A DNA stretch of 64,000 nt. Origin: Tenacibaculum finnmarkense genomovar ulcerans (GTDB lineage Bacteria > Bacteroidota > Bacteroidia > Flavobacteriales > Flavobacteriaceae). The position numbers and the translations under genes are program-made. Shown here piece by piece: positions 35,386 to 44,098 of this stretch. The stretch is from positions 1 through 64,000 of the forward strand of contig NZ_OENE01000010.1 of the NCBI RefSeq assembly GCF_900239495.1, in the 5' to 3' direction. The notes below the pieces were generated by a model. The model was given only the letters and a program-made list of their open reading frames with translations, had not been told where the DNA came from and made no database searches. Position 1 is the stretch's first letter. Each line of letters opens with the position of its first letter.

Positions 35386-35946
35386 ATGAAATTTATCAAA
35401 ACAGCACTTCTTGATGTGGTTATTATCGAACCAACCATTTTTAAAGATCAAAGAGGATATTTTTACGAATCGTTTAATCAAGAAAAATTTAATGCAAATA
35501 TTGGCGAAAATATAGGCACGATTAATTTTATTCAAGATAATGAATCAAAATCTACTTTTGGCGTTTTAAGAGGCTTGCATTTTCAAAAACCACCTTTTTC
35601 ACAAGCAAAATTAGTGCGATGTAATAAAGGAAAAGTATTAGATGTTGTAGTCGATTTACGTAAAAAATCGCCAACTTTTGGCAAGCATATTACGGTTTTG
35701 TTATCCGAAGAAAATAAAAAACAATTATTTGTGCCAAGAGGTTTTGCTCATGGTTTTGTGGTTTTATCCGAAGAAGCTATTTTTTCGTATAAAGTAGATA
35801 ATACATATGCTCCTTCGTATGAAGACGGTATTTTATGGAACGATAAAACCTTAAATATCGATTGGAATATCGCCCAAGAAAAAGTGATTTTATCAGCAAA
35901 AGATGAAATTTTAGGCAATTTTAATCAATTTTATTCGCCTTTTTAA
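35386..35946 (+). CDS. rfbC: dTDP-4-dehydrorhamnose 3,5-epimerase
   Basis: Cupin enzyme that epimerises C3 and C5 of dTDP-4-keto-6-deoxyglucose. The 186 residues include FKDQRGYFYESFN near 19, SKSTFGVLRGLHFQ with catalytic His65, the paired lysine in QAKLVRC near 75, VPRGFAHGFVVL near 116, and YAPSYEDGILWND near 137. RmlC homologues form dimers in the cytoplasm. The gene expected next in such clusters, rmlD, is absent: a repeat element occupies the following gap. Confidence 0.96.
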   Translation: MKFIKTALLDVVIIEPTIFKDQRGYFYESFNQEKFNANIGENIGTINFIQDNESKSTFGVLRGLHFQKPPFSQAKLVRCNKGKVLDVVVDLRKKSPTFGKHITVLLSEENKKQLFVPRGFAHGFVVLSEEAIFSYKVDNTYAPSYEDGILWNDKTLNIDWNIAQEKVILSAKDEILGNFNQFYSPF

Positions 35947-35984
35947 TACTATTAGCTAAACGCCGTATTAGAAATAGCATCGAA

Positions 35985-36063
35985 TCTGTGAATCTGAATT
36001 TATTTCAGATTCACATCCTGATTTGCCACAATTATGCGATGCTGAACTAAATTCAGCATGACG
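35985..36063. repeat. Structured intergenic repeat, family B, copy 1
   Basis: Two hairpins in tandem: a perfect 11-bp stem GTGAATCTGAA / TTCAGATTCAC (35988-35998 and 36004-36014) with a 5-nt loop, and ATGCTGAA / TTCAGCAT (36039-36046 and 36052-36059) with loop CTAAA. The elements ATCCTGATTT and GATGCTGAACTAAATT recur at 58826-58912. It fills the gap between rfbC and rfbB, about 187 nt with no other recognisable content. Confidence 0.75.
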
Positions 36064-36133
36064 GCAGCGGTATCAAAGTTAAATTGATATAAGAATCGTA
36101 AATTTGAAATATATTTTATAAACAATTCTTTTA

Positions 36134-37153
36134 ATGAAAAGTATTTTAATTACAGGCGGTGCAGGATTTATTGGTTCACATGTTGTTCGATTATTTTCGA
36201 ATAAATATCCAACATATCAAATTATTAATTTAGATGCTTTAACCTATGCAGGAAATCTTGATAATTTAACCGATATTCAAAATAACTCCAACTACACATT
36301 TATCAAAGGAGATATTTGTGATCAGGTTTTAGTCAAAAATATTTTTAAAGATTATAAAATAGATTCGGTTATTCATTTGGCGGCAGAATCGCATGTTGAT
36401 CGCTCTATTTCTGATCCTTTTTCATTTGTAAAAACCAATGTTTTTGGAACATTAAACTTATTAGAAAACGCTAAAAATAGCTGGAAAGATAATTTTGATG
36501 ATAAATTATTTTATCATATTTCTACCGATGAAGTGTATGGAAGTTTAGCCGAAACAGGTCTTTTTACTGAAAAAACCGCCTACGATCCGCACTCGCCGTA
36601 TTCGGCATCAAAAGCATCTTCCGATCATTTTGTGAGAGCTTTTTATGATACCTATAATTTACCGATTGTAATTTCTAATTGCTCTAATAATTACGGAGCA
36701 AATCAATTTCCCGAAAAATTAATTCCATTATTTATTGATAATATCTGTAAAAATAACCCCTTGCCAGTCTATGGAAAAGGTGAAAACATTAGAGATTGGC
36801 TTTATGTAGAAGATCATGCAGCGGCAATTGATGTAATTTTTCATCAAGGAAAAACAGGCGAAACCTATAATATTGGTGGCGATAATCAGTGGAAAAATAT
36901 TGATTTAATAAAGCTTTTAATAAAAGAAACAGATGCTTTATTAGGGCGAAAACAAGGAACTTCAACTAATTTAATAACGCATATAGCCGATAGGGCAGGG
37001 CATGATTATCGCTATGCAATTGATGCTTCAAAACTTAAAAATGAACTCGGTTGGCAGCCATCTTTGCAGTTTGAGCAGGGTATTCAAAAAACAATTATTT
37101 GGTATTTAGAAAATCAAGAATGGTTAAAGAATATCGCTAAAAAGAAGCAGTAA
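36134..37153 (+). CDS. rfbB: dTDP-glucose 4,6-dehydratase
   Basis: Second step of dTDP-sugar synthesis: dTDP-glucose to dTDP-4-keto-6-deoxyglucose, NAD+-dependent. At 339 residues it has the extended SDR layout: LITGGAGFIGSHVV (5-18), IHLAAESHVDRSI near 79, ISTDEVYGSL near 130 (with the catalytic Asp and Glu), Tyr156-x3-Lys160 in SPYSASKASSDHF, NCSNNYGANQFPEKLIP near 178, and DWLYVEDHAAAI near 222. It is separated from rfbC by a repeat, so it may be on the same transcript but with an insertion between. Confidence 0.97.
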   Translation: MKSILITGGAGFIGSHVVRLFSNKYPTYQIINLDALTYAGNLDNLTDIQNNSNYTFIKGDICDQVLVKNIFKDYKIDSVIHLAAESHVDRSISDPFSFVKTNVFGTLNLLENAKNSWKDNFDDKLFYHISTDEVYGSLAETGLFTEKTAYDPHSPYSASKASSDHFVRAFYDTYNLPIVISNCSNNYGANQFPEKLIPLFIDNICKNNPLPVYGKGENIRDWLYVEDHAAAIDVIFHQGKTGETYNIGGDNQWKNIDLIKLLIKETDALLGRKQGTSTNLITHIADRAGHDYRYAIDASKLKNELGWQPSLQFEQGIQKTIIWYLENQEWLKNIAKKKQ

Positions 37154-37161
37154 TTTTTTTT

Positions 37162-37256
37162 GGAGCTATTTCCCGCTTTCCGCACTCGCTTTTTTTGTTT
37201 TTTTAAAAGAAAAAAACAAAAAAGAGCTCAAACAATTGCTTCAATCGGGGCTAGGG
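37162..37256 (+). repeat. Structured intergenic repeat, family A, copy 2
   Basis: An element with fixed ends and a variable A/T core: GGAGCTATTTCCCGCTTTCC, then GCACTCGCT, then a long hairpin (TTTTTTGTTTTTTT and complement, 37191-37220), then GAGCTCAAACA and TTCAATCGGGGCTAGG. The same order occurs at 62147-62230 and, reversed and decayed, at 4421-4500. Here it starts 9 nt after the rfbB stop, where it could also help end transcription. Confidence 0.8.
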
Positions 37257-37290
37257 GTTTTTGCTATATTTTGAAAACTCAAAACGATAA

Positions 37291-37323
37291 AAAAAAGCAC
37301 TCATTTAAAATGGGTGCTTTTTT
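37291..37323. terminator. Terminator between rfbB and the LysM gene
   Basis: AAAAAAGCACTCAT (37291-37304) pairs with ATGGGTGCTTTTTT (37310-37323), with one G-U pair. It has A and T runs on both sides and can serve the two convergent units. Confidence 0.8.
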
Positions 37324-37359
37324 AGGTATTTATAGTGTTAAAACTTTATTGTTTTAGTA

Positions 37360-39222
37360 TTATTTCAGTCTTTTTAAACTTAAATCTTTGTTGTATTTTA
37401 TAATGAATAACCCTTTATTGCTAGTGCTTCCAAACATTTTCTTAGTATAATCAAATTTGTTTTCTAAACGAAGTGAAACACCTTCTTTAAAAGTATCGGT
37501 TAAGGCTTTTCCTGAAGCTAAACGCATTAAAACATCATAGGTTATATCAAAACCTTTAATGGCATAATCCGAAGGGATGGTATTGTTTTTTTGGTAATAT
37601 TTTTTATTAAAAACGTTAACCTCTTTCGAAGCGTCATCAGTAAAAGAATCAGATACGTAAGTAAAATGAACACTCGCTAATTTGTTGTTTTCTATTTTAT
37701 TGTATGATTTATGTTTTTCTACGGCAAAAACCTGTAGGTTTATTTTGTCAGGAATACCAATCATACTGTTTAAAACATCGGCAATAGCAACATTATCATC
37801 AGAAGTTATAAGTACCCAATTGTCTTTTTTGGCGCTCATTTTACTGGTAAATAATGTTTTTTTAATATAGCCTTTCTTAGGTTTTAAAACATGGATGTTT
37901 TGAATAGAATCGTGGCTTTTTAATTGGGCTACAATTTTATTTATTTTGCTGTTTGAAGCTGTTTTTCCATCGCCAACTACAAAAATTTGCTGTCCGTTAT
38001 AGGTTTCTTTTAAATAAGAAATTAAATAATCGGTATAGTTATTTTTATCGGGTGCTGTTTTAATTAGTTTTTTTGCTGAAAATTTATGCTGACTCTTAGA
38101 AAAGTGAGGAAACATAACAGGAGTATTAATTTTATTAGCAACAATTTCTGCTTTATCAGCATAAAAAGGACCAATAACAACATCAGTATCTTTTAATTTA
38201 TCTTTAGCTAATATTGAAGTAATATTTTTACCTCTATTTCCAGTATCAAAAAGATTTACATGTACATTAATACCTTGTTTTTTTATTGAATCTATAGCTA
38301 TTTCGGCACCTAAATAAAATTCAGTAACCATATTGGCTAATTTAGCTGAACTGTTTTTTTCTTTACTAAAAATATCAGTAGCCGTAGTATTGCTATAATC
38401 TTGCGCTTTAAAAGGAAGTAAAATAGCTAAATTAATAGCAATGTCATTTTCAATATGATCTTTATAAAAAGTGTAATTATCGCTTGAATTTACCTCTTCA
38501 ATTGGTTTTATTTTTAATAACTGCCCAACGGTTAATTCGTTGTTTGCTATTTCGGCATATTCAGGGTTTAGTTGAATTAAATTTTGCTTAGAAATATTAT
38601 AAAACCGTGTTAAGCTATACACGGTTTCTTTACTTTTTACCGTGTGTGTTAAAAAGTTTTTAAGAACAGTTTCTTTATCAACAGCAATTGTTTTAGCGAT
38701 TGCTTTAACTTTTAAAACCTGTCCAACACTTAAAATATTTTTTTGAATACCAGGGTGTTTTGGGTTCCATTTTATTAAATCATCTTTAGAAATACCGTAT
38801 TTTTTAGTAATTCGATACACTGTTTCTTGCGCATTAACCGTATGTGTTTTGTATTCATATACGGTTTGTTTAAAAACAGTTTTACCTGGAGAGGTAGGTG
38901 TATTTTGAGTATCGGTTTTTACAGGAGTATCTGAATTTTCGGTTTCAGTAGTACTTGTAACAACCTCTTTAGTACTATTAGACGAAGAAGTTCCTTTTTT
39001 TATTTCAATATTAGGAATAATAATAACCGTATTGGCACTCGGACGTCTATCAACATGAGGATTTAAACGTAATAAATCCCTGGTTTTCATATCCAATCGC
39101 TTGGCAATTTGGCGCATTGTTTCACCCTGTTGAACCTTATAAGATACATACCTTTTTTGTTGACCGCAAGAAACGGCAAAGGTTAAAATGCAAATTAAAA
39201 GTAAAAATTGTAACTTCTTCAT
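37360..39222 (-). CDS. Lipoprotein with three LysM domains and a periplasmic-binding-protein fold
   Basis: 620 residues. The signal peptide ends in a lipobox (TFAVSC, Cys19). LysM repeats bind glycan and are seen at about 27-71 (YKVQQGETMRQIAKRLDM), 125-171 (HTVNAQETVYRITKKYGI) and 191-237 (HTVKSKETVYSLTRFYNI). A Thr/Ser-rich spacer lies between the first two. From about 258 to 605 there is a type I periplasmic-binding-protein fold (INLAILLPFKAQDYS, VIGPFYADKAEIVANKI) like ABC-transporter amino-acid receptors, but no transporter gene is nearby. It probably sits at the periplasmic face, bound to peptidoglycan; the ligand is unknown. It is downstream of guaA by 25 nt and probably co-transcribed. 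Confidence 0.88.
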   Translation of the reverse strand: MKKLQFLLLICILTFAVSCGQQKRYVSYKVQQGETMRQIAKRLDMKTRDLLRLNPHVDRRPSANTVIIIPNIEIKKGTSSSNSTKEVVTSTTETENSDTPVKTDTQNTPTSPGKTVFKQTVYEYKTHTVNAQETVYRITKKYGISKDDLIKWNPKHPGIQKNILSVGQVLKVKAIAKTIAVDKETVLKNFLTHTVKSKETVYSLTRFYNISKQNLIQLNPEYAEIANNELTVGQLLKIKPIEEVNSSDNYTFYKDHIENDIAINLAILLPFKAQDYSNTTATDIFSKEKNSSAKLANMVTEFYLGAEIAIDSIKKQGINVHVNLFDTGNRGKNITSILAKDKLKDTDVVIGPFYADKAEIVANKINTPVMFPHFSKSQHKFSAKKLIKTAPDKNNYTDYLISYLKETYNGQQIFVVGDGKTASNSKINKIVAQLKSHDSIQNIHVLKPKKGYIKKTLFTSKMSAKKDNWVLITSDDNVAIADVLNSMIGIPDKINLQVFAVEKHKSYNKIENNKLASVHFTYVSDSFTDDASKEVNVFNKKYYQKNNTIPSDYAIKGFDITYDVLMRLASGKALTDTFKEGVSLRLENKFDYTKKMFGSTSNKGLFIIKYNKDLSLKRLK

Positions 39223-39247
39223 CTAGTAGCTTTTTAGTGTAAGGAAT

Positions 39248-40783
39248 TTATTCCCATTCAATTGTAGCGGGTGGCTTAGAGCTTATGTCATAAACAACTC
39301 TGTTAACACCTTTTACATTATTTATTATTTTGTTCGATATTTTTTGTAAAAACTCATACGGTAAATTTACCCAATCAGCAGTCATACCATCAGTACTTTC
39401 AACAGCACGTAAAGCAACTACTTTTTCATAAGTTCTTTCATCACCCATAACTCCAACAGAGTTTACTGGTAATAAAATTGCGCCAGCTTGCCATACTTTA
39501 TCGTATAAACCATCTTCTTTTAATCCGTTGATAAAAACAGCATCTACTTCTTGTAAAATACGTACTTTTTCTTGGGTAATATCACCTAAAATACGAATAG
39601 CCAATCCAGGACCAGGAAAAGGATGACGCCCTAATAATTCTTTATCAATTCCCATTGAAGCTCCTACACGACGAACTTCATCTTTAAAGATCATTCGTAA
39701 AGGCTCTACTATTTTTAACTTCATAAAGTCAGGTAAACCACCTACGTTATGATGACTTTTAATAGTTGCCGATGGTCCTCCGTTTACAGAAACCGATTCA
39801 ATTACATCAGGATAAATAGTTCCTTGAGCTAACCATTTAGCATTTTCAATCTGATTTGCTTCAGCATCAAAAACATCGATAAAAGCTTTACCGATAGCCT
39901 TACGTTTTTCTTCAGGATCGCTTAATCCTTCAAGTTCCTTCATAAAACGTGCCGAAGCATCAACACCTTTTACATTTAAGCCCATACCTTCGTACTGTTT
40001 TAATACATCGGTATATTCATTTTTACGTAACAAACCATTGTTAACAAAAATACAGTGTAAGTTTGCGCCAATTGCTTTGTGTAATAATACAGCTGCTACG
40101 GTAGAATCTACTCCTCCCGATAAGCCTAAAACTACTTTGTCGTTTCCTACTGTTGCTTTAATATTGGCTACTGTTTCATCTACAAATGAATCAGGAGTCC
40201 AAGTTTGAGCTACATCAGCAATATCAACTAAAAAGTTTTGTAATAATTGTTTTCCATCGGTAGAGTGGTATACTTCTGGATGAAATTGAATCGCGTATGT
40301 TGATTCTCCTTCAATTTTATAAGCAGCATTTTCAACATCGTTGGTGCTTGCTAATAAAGTTCCGTTTGTTGGTAAATTTTTAATAGTATCTGAATGACTC
40401 ATCCAAACTTGGCTTCCTATTGAAATTCCTTTAAGAAAAGCTTCTCCTTCTTTTACAAAAGATAAATTCGCTCTACCATATTCTCTAGTATTTGAAGGCG
40501 CTACTAATCCACCTGAAAAGTGGGCTAAATATTGCGCTCCATAACAAACAGCTAATACAGGTTTTTTACCTCTAATTTCTGCTAAATCTGGATGTAAAAC
40601 CGCTTCTGAACGAACAGAGTTTGGGCTACCAGATAAAATTACGGCTTTAAAGTCGTTTAAGTTTGTTGGAATTTTGTTATACGGATGAATTTCACAGTAA
40701 ATGTTCAATTCTCTCACTCGGCGGGCAATAAGCTGTGTGTATTGCGATCCGAAATCTAAAATAAGTACGTTGTGTTGTTGCAT
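39248..40783 (-). CDS. guaA: GMP synthase (glutamine-hydrolysing)
   Basis: Converts XMP to GMP with ATP and glutamine. The 511 residues hold the class I glutamine amidotransferase domain (Cys80 in VCYGAQYL, His168 and Glu170 in QFHPE), the ATP pyrophosphatase P-loop SGGVDS (222-227), and the C-terminal dimerisation domain ([12 protein letters not shown] near 390, PPATIEWE at the end). Start: the ATG at 40783 gives [15 protein letters not shown], the common N-terminus. A TTG two codons upstream also keeps frame but is less likely. Confidence 0.97.
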   Translation of the reverse strand: MQQHNVLILDFGSQYTQLIARRVRELNIYCEIHPYNKIPTNLNDFKAVILSGSPNSVRSEAVLHPDLAEIRGKKPVLAVCYGAQYLAHFSGGLVAPSNTREYGRANLSFVKEGEAFLKGISIGSQVWMSHSDTIKNLPTNGTLLASTNDVENAAYKIEGESTYAIQFHPEVYHSTDGKQLLQNFLVDIADVAQTWTPDSFVDETVANIKATVGNDKVVLGLSGGVDSTVAAVLLHKAIGANLHCIFVNNGLLRKNEYTDVLKQYEGMGLNVKGVDASARFMKELEGLSDPEEKRKAIGKAFIDVFDAEANQIENAKWLAQGTIYPDVIESVSVNGGPSATIKSHHNVGGLPDFMKLKIVEPLRMIFKDEVRRVGASMGIDKELLGRHPFPGPGLAIRILGDITQEKVRILQEVDAVFINGLKEDGLYDKVWQAGAILLPVNSVGVMGDERTYEKVVALRAVESTDGMTADWVNLPYEFLQKISNKIINNVKGVNRVVYDISSKPPATIEWE

Positions 40784-40856
40784 GCGCAAAAATAGTACTT
40801 AGATTTCAGATTTTAAGTATTTGATTTTAGATTTTTTAAACTTTTTTCAAGGTTTT

Positions 40857-41930
40857 TTAATAGCGATACACAATAGCGTTTATATTCATTCCTGATCCTA
40901 CGGATGCAAGCATAATTACATCACCTTTTTTTACTTGCTGATGTTCGATATTTCCTTTTAAAACCAAGTCTAATAGTGTTGGCACGGTTGCCACAGAGCT
41001 ATTTCCTAAGGTACGAATACTCATTGGCATTATTTCTTTAGGCACAGGTTTCTTATAAAGGCGATAAAAACGCTTGATAATTGCTTCGTCCATTTTTTCA
41101 TTTGCCTGATGTATAAAAATTTTATTCACATCATTAATTGCAACGCCACTTTTATCTAAAGCTGTTTTCATGGCTTGTGGCACATTATTAAGTGCAAATT
41201 CATAAATTTTACGCCCGTGCATTTTTATGTAACGGGTATTTTCTTCAGAATTATTTAATTTTTGATTAAAAGATTTTCCAAAAAATAAAAAATAGGCTTC
41301 TTCTTTGGTGAATGTTTGGGTGGCGTGGCTTAAAATTCCGCTACTAGAATTTTCTTTCTCTTCTAAAATACATGCTCCAGCGCCATCACTGTAAATCATA
41401 GAATCTCTGTCGTAAGCATCAATAACTCTTGACAATGTTTCACTTCCAATAACCAAACATTTCTTGGCAATTCCTGCGTTAATAAAGGCCTGTGCCTGAA
41501 TAACACCTTGCACCCATCCGGGGCATCCGAATAAAAGATCGTAGGCAACACAGTTTGGGTTTTCTATTTTTAGTAAGTGTTTTACACGGCTTGCCAAACT
41601 AGGCAACATATCACTTTGGATAGCATCTTTTTTTACATCACCAAAATTATGTGCAAAAATGATATAATCTAAACTTTCAGGGTTAATATTGGCATCTTCA
41701 ATGGCTTTTTTAGCCGCTAAATACCCTAAATCAGATGATTGGTAATCATCATTGGCATACCGACGTTCTTCAATACCTGTTATTGATTTAAATTTTTCAA
41801 TAATGATGTCGTTCGGGCTGCTAAAAGAAGTTCCATCAGCATTTAAAAAAGAATTTTCTAAAAATTGATTGTTTTCTTTTTTTATAACAGGGATATATGA
41901 ACCTGTTCCTGTAATTACTGCTGATGTCAT
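40857..41930 (-). CDS. Ketoacyl-ACP synthase III-like protein (FabH family)
   Basis: Thiolase-fold condensing enzyme of 357 residues from the ATG at 41930 (MTSAVITGTGSYIP). The upstream in-frame extension is not family-like and was left out. The catalytic triad is intact: Cys136 in FGCPGWVQG, His274 in FIHQANEKM and Asn310 in TLGNSSVATVP. It could start fatty-acid synthesis or condense acyl-CoAs in another pathway. Flavobacteria often keep such a gene apart from the fab cluster, as here beside cdd, so the housekeeping FabH may be elsewhere. Confidence 0.88.
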   Translation of the reverse strand: MTSAVITGTGSYIPVIKKENNQFLENSFLNADGTSFSSPNDIIIEKFKSITGIEERRYANDDYQSSDLGYLAAKKAIEDANINPESLDYIIFAHNFGDVKKDAIQSDMLPSLASRVKHLLKIENPNCVAYDLLFGCPGWVQGVIQAQAFINAGIAKKCLVIGSETLSRVIDAYDRDSMIYSDGAGACILEEKENSSSGILSHATQTFTKEEAYFLFFGKSFNQKLNNSEENTRYIKMHGRKIYEFALNNVPQAMKTALDKSGVAINDVNKIFIHQANEKMDEAIIKRFYRLYKKPVPKEIMPMSIRTLGNSSVATVPTLLDLVLKGNIEHQQVKKGDVIMLASVGSGMNINAIVYRY

Positions 41931-42114
41931 CTTAATTATTTTGGTTATTTTTCCGTGAAATTTTGTAAAAACATACAAGTAAAGCATTTTAAATTTAAAA
42001 AACACTTTAATTACTTTTCTATTTACTGTAATTATGTTTTATTTATAAAATAACACTTTAGTTGTATATTTCACATAAAAATAACATTTTTTTTACATTT
42101 TCAATACTATTTTT

Positions 42115-42597
42115 TTATAGGTATTCACTATCGAAAGAAAAAGGAAGCAAAGAAAGTAGTGAGGTTGTTTTTATAATTTTTCCAACTTCCCCCATAAATA
42201 AGACCTCCATCGGTTCTTTTTGATTAATTTCATATTCCGATAAGGTTTGCCTACAAGCACCACAAGGACCTATAGGTTTGTCTACTGTCATGTTTTGAGA
42301 AGCGGCAGTAATGGCAAGTTTTTTAATCTTTACCCCAGGGAATTCAGAGCCTACACGCCAAACACCAACTCTTTCAGCACACATTCCTGAAGGATATGCT
42401 GCACTTTCTTGGTTGTTTCCTAAAATAATTTCACCGTTTTCTAGTAAAAACGCGGCACCAACGTTAAATTTAGAATAAGGCGCATAAGCTTTGGCTCTTG
42501 CTTCTATAGCTTTATTCATTAATAAGGTATCTTCTGCTGTTAATTCTGTTGTGTTTTCAAAAACGGTAACAGTTGTTTTTAAGTCTATTTTTTCCAT
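42115..42597 (-). CDS. cdd: Cytidine deaminase
   Basis: Zinc enzyme of pyrimidine salvage: cytidine and deoxycytidine to uridine forms. At 160 residues it is the small tetrameric type. Zinc and catalytic motifs are complete: MCAERVGVW (Cys73, catalytic Glu75) and PCGACRQTL (Cys112, Cys115). FNVGAAFLLENG near 45 is the substrate strand. It is separated from porV by a terminator, so it has its own transcript even though the two genes are neighbours in many flavobacteria. Confidence 0.96.
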   Translation of the reverse strand: MEKIDLKTTVTVFENTTELTAEDTLLMNKAIEARAKAYAPYSKFNVGAAFLLENGEIILGNNQESAAYPSGMCAERVGVWRVGSEFPGVKIKKLAITAASQNMTVDKPIGPCGACRQTLSEYEINQKEPMEVLFMGEVGKIIKTTSLLSLLPFSFDSEYL

Positions 42598-42616
42598 AAA
42601 AAAATTATATTAGTCA

Positions 42617-42645
42617 AAAAAGCAGTCTAAACGACTGCTTTTATA
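42617..42645 (-). terminator. Terminator after porV
   Basis: On the minus strand AAAAGCAGTC and GACTGCTTTT (plus 42634-42643 and 42619-42628) form a 10-bp stem with a 5-nt loop, followed by T on the minus strand. It makes porV a single-gene unit. Confidence 0.82.
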
Positions 42646-42681
42646 GTATTTGATACGAAGCTATTTAAGTAAAACTGAAAT

Positions 42682-43770
42682 TTAATAATCGTCGTAAATT
42701 TCTCCTAAATCAAATGATAAAGAAAAACGTAAGGTATTTTCTAAAGGGTTATTAACCGATGAGGTGTTTACTAAATAAGACAAATCTAAGGTAAAGGCTT
42801 TGGCAGTAAAACCTGTTCCTAAGCTTAAAAATTGTCGTTGTCCTTTTTCTTTACTTTCATGAAAGTAACCAGCCCTAAGAGCAAAGGCATTATTGTATAT
42901 GTATTCAGTTCCTAACGCCCAGGTAGTTTCTTGAAGTTCTTCACTAAAATCTCTATCGCCTAAAGAAGTAAACATTCCTTCTATCCAACCTCTGCTTGAT
43001 GCTGCGCTGCTTGAAGGAACTAATAATTTGGCAAATTCTAAATTTAAACCAACCGTATTTTCACTATTTAAGATGAAGTCAAAACCTCCTCCAAACTTAG
43101 CATTTGTAGGAATAAAATATTCCTCACCAGGAGTATAAGCAACCTTAGGACCAATGTTTGCAATATTAAAACCTAAACGGTAGCGTCCATTAAAGTTTCC
43201 AAAATTTCTTTCTTCAGATTGATAAAAACCAGAAATATCTACAGCAAAAGCACTAACAGCACCTGTGTTATTGTCATTAACATCTAAGTTTGAATTGATG
43301 TATTTTAAGCCAACTCCCATTGAAAAGTTTTCACTTAATTTCATTGAATAAATTCCTGTAATTGAAAATTCATTCGGATTTTTGTAGCCTAAGTCACGGA
43401 TTCCTCCACCTACTTTTACTTCATTAAGATCTATTTGACCAAGAGAGAAGTATTTAAGATCTACTCCAAAAGCGGAGTTTTCTTGAAATCTATTTACATA
43501 AGAAATATTTCCTACAAAAATATCATCAGTTAAATTTCGAAGCCAAGGCGTATAGTTTAAACCAATATTGATTTTATTTTTATTAAAAGCTGTTTTGGCG
43601 GGGTTGTGAAAAATAGAAAAAGCATCTGCTGATGTTGCTACTCCTACGTCTCCCATACCGCCTGCACGTGCATCAGATGAAATTAATAAAAAGGGGGTTG
43701 CTGTTGTAATTTGCGCTTTTACTTGAGAGGCAAAAAAAGCAAGGAACAAAAAAAATGATAATTTTTTCAT
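42682..43770 (-). CDS. porV: Type IX secretion outer-membrane protein PorV (LptO)
   Basis: Outer-membrane beta-barrel that shuttles type IX secretion (T9SS) cargo from the SprA translocon to the attachment complex. The 362 residues have a signal peptide ending SQVKAQ, then the family N-terminus ATPFLLISSDARAGGMGDVGV near 24-44 and AFSIFHNPAK near 51. Many amphipathic strands follow, ending in an aromatic/charged strand (LRFSLSFDLGEIYDDY). It has its own -7 box and terminator. Its usual partner gene porU is not next to it; gldJ is divergent after 328 nt. Confidence 0.92.
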   Translation of the reverse strand: MKKLSFFLFLAFFASQVKAQITTATPFLLISSDARAGGMGDVGVATSADAFSIFHNPAKTAFNKNKINIGLNYTPWLRNLTDDIFVGNISYVNRFQENSAFGVDLKYFSLGQIDLNEVKVGGGIRDLGYKNPNEFSITGIYSMKLSENFSMGVGLKYINSNLDVNDNNTGAVSAFAVDISGFYQSEERNFGNFNGRYRLGFNIANIGPKVAYTPGEEYFIPTNAKFGGGFDFILNSENTVGLNLEFAKLLVPSSSAASSRGWIEGMFTSLGDRDFSEELQETTWALGTEYIYNNAFALRAGYFHESKEKGQRQFLSLGTGFTAKAFTLDLSYLVNTSSVNNPLENTLRFSLSFDLGEIYDDY

Positions 43771-44098
43771 GTAAGGGTTTGGTTATTAAATTCAACAAAT
43801 ATAGAATATATTTATGAAAAGTTAAATTTGTTTTTTAACATTAAATAAAACGCTAGAAAAAAGTATCTAGTATATAAAGGATATATATTTATTTTTATTT
43901 GTAATAAAATAGGTTATTTTTAGATGAAAAATTGACTATTAATAGCAGCTATTTATTCCTTATTTAATACTAAATATAAAAAACGATCGTTTACACTCTA
44001 TAAGAGTAAGGCTGTTTATGTTTCAATTTATAAATAAATTAGTTGTTAGGAATTAGAAATATTGTAAATTGCGCCAGCCTTAAAATAGTTAAAAACAC
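43771..44098. other. 328-nt gap between porV and gldJ; no gene
   Basis: Very AT-rich and free of coding frames of any length. I see no remnant of porU, which lies at this place in related flavobacteria. It holds the minus-strand -7 box for porV (43796-43803) and, for gldJ, a weak match (TTG 44043-44045, then TAAATTGC 44065-44072). Confidence 0.7.
43796..43803 (-). promoter_or_regulatory. -7 box of porV
   Basis: Reads TATATTTG on the minus strand, an exact Bacteroidota -7 element, 26 nt before the porV start. The -33 position is not a good TTTG. It supports independent transcription of porV. Confidence 0.5.

Noticed and set aside
37160..37357. Plus-strand frame of 65 codons
   Set aside because: It is made of the family A repeat and a terminator and has no protein-like pattern.
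40787..40794. TATTTTTG on the minus strand as a guaA promoter
   Set aside because: It overlaps the expected start codon and has no -33 partner; most likely chance.
43771..44098. Remnant of porU
   Set aside because: All frames were checked by eye for a signal peptide or C25-like segments; none was found.
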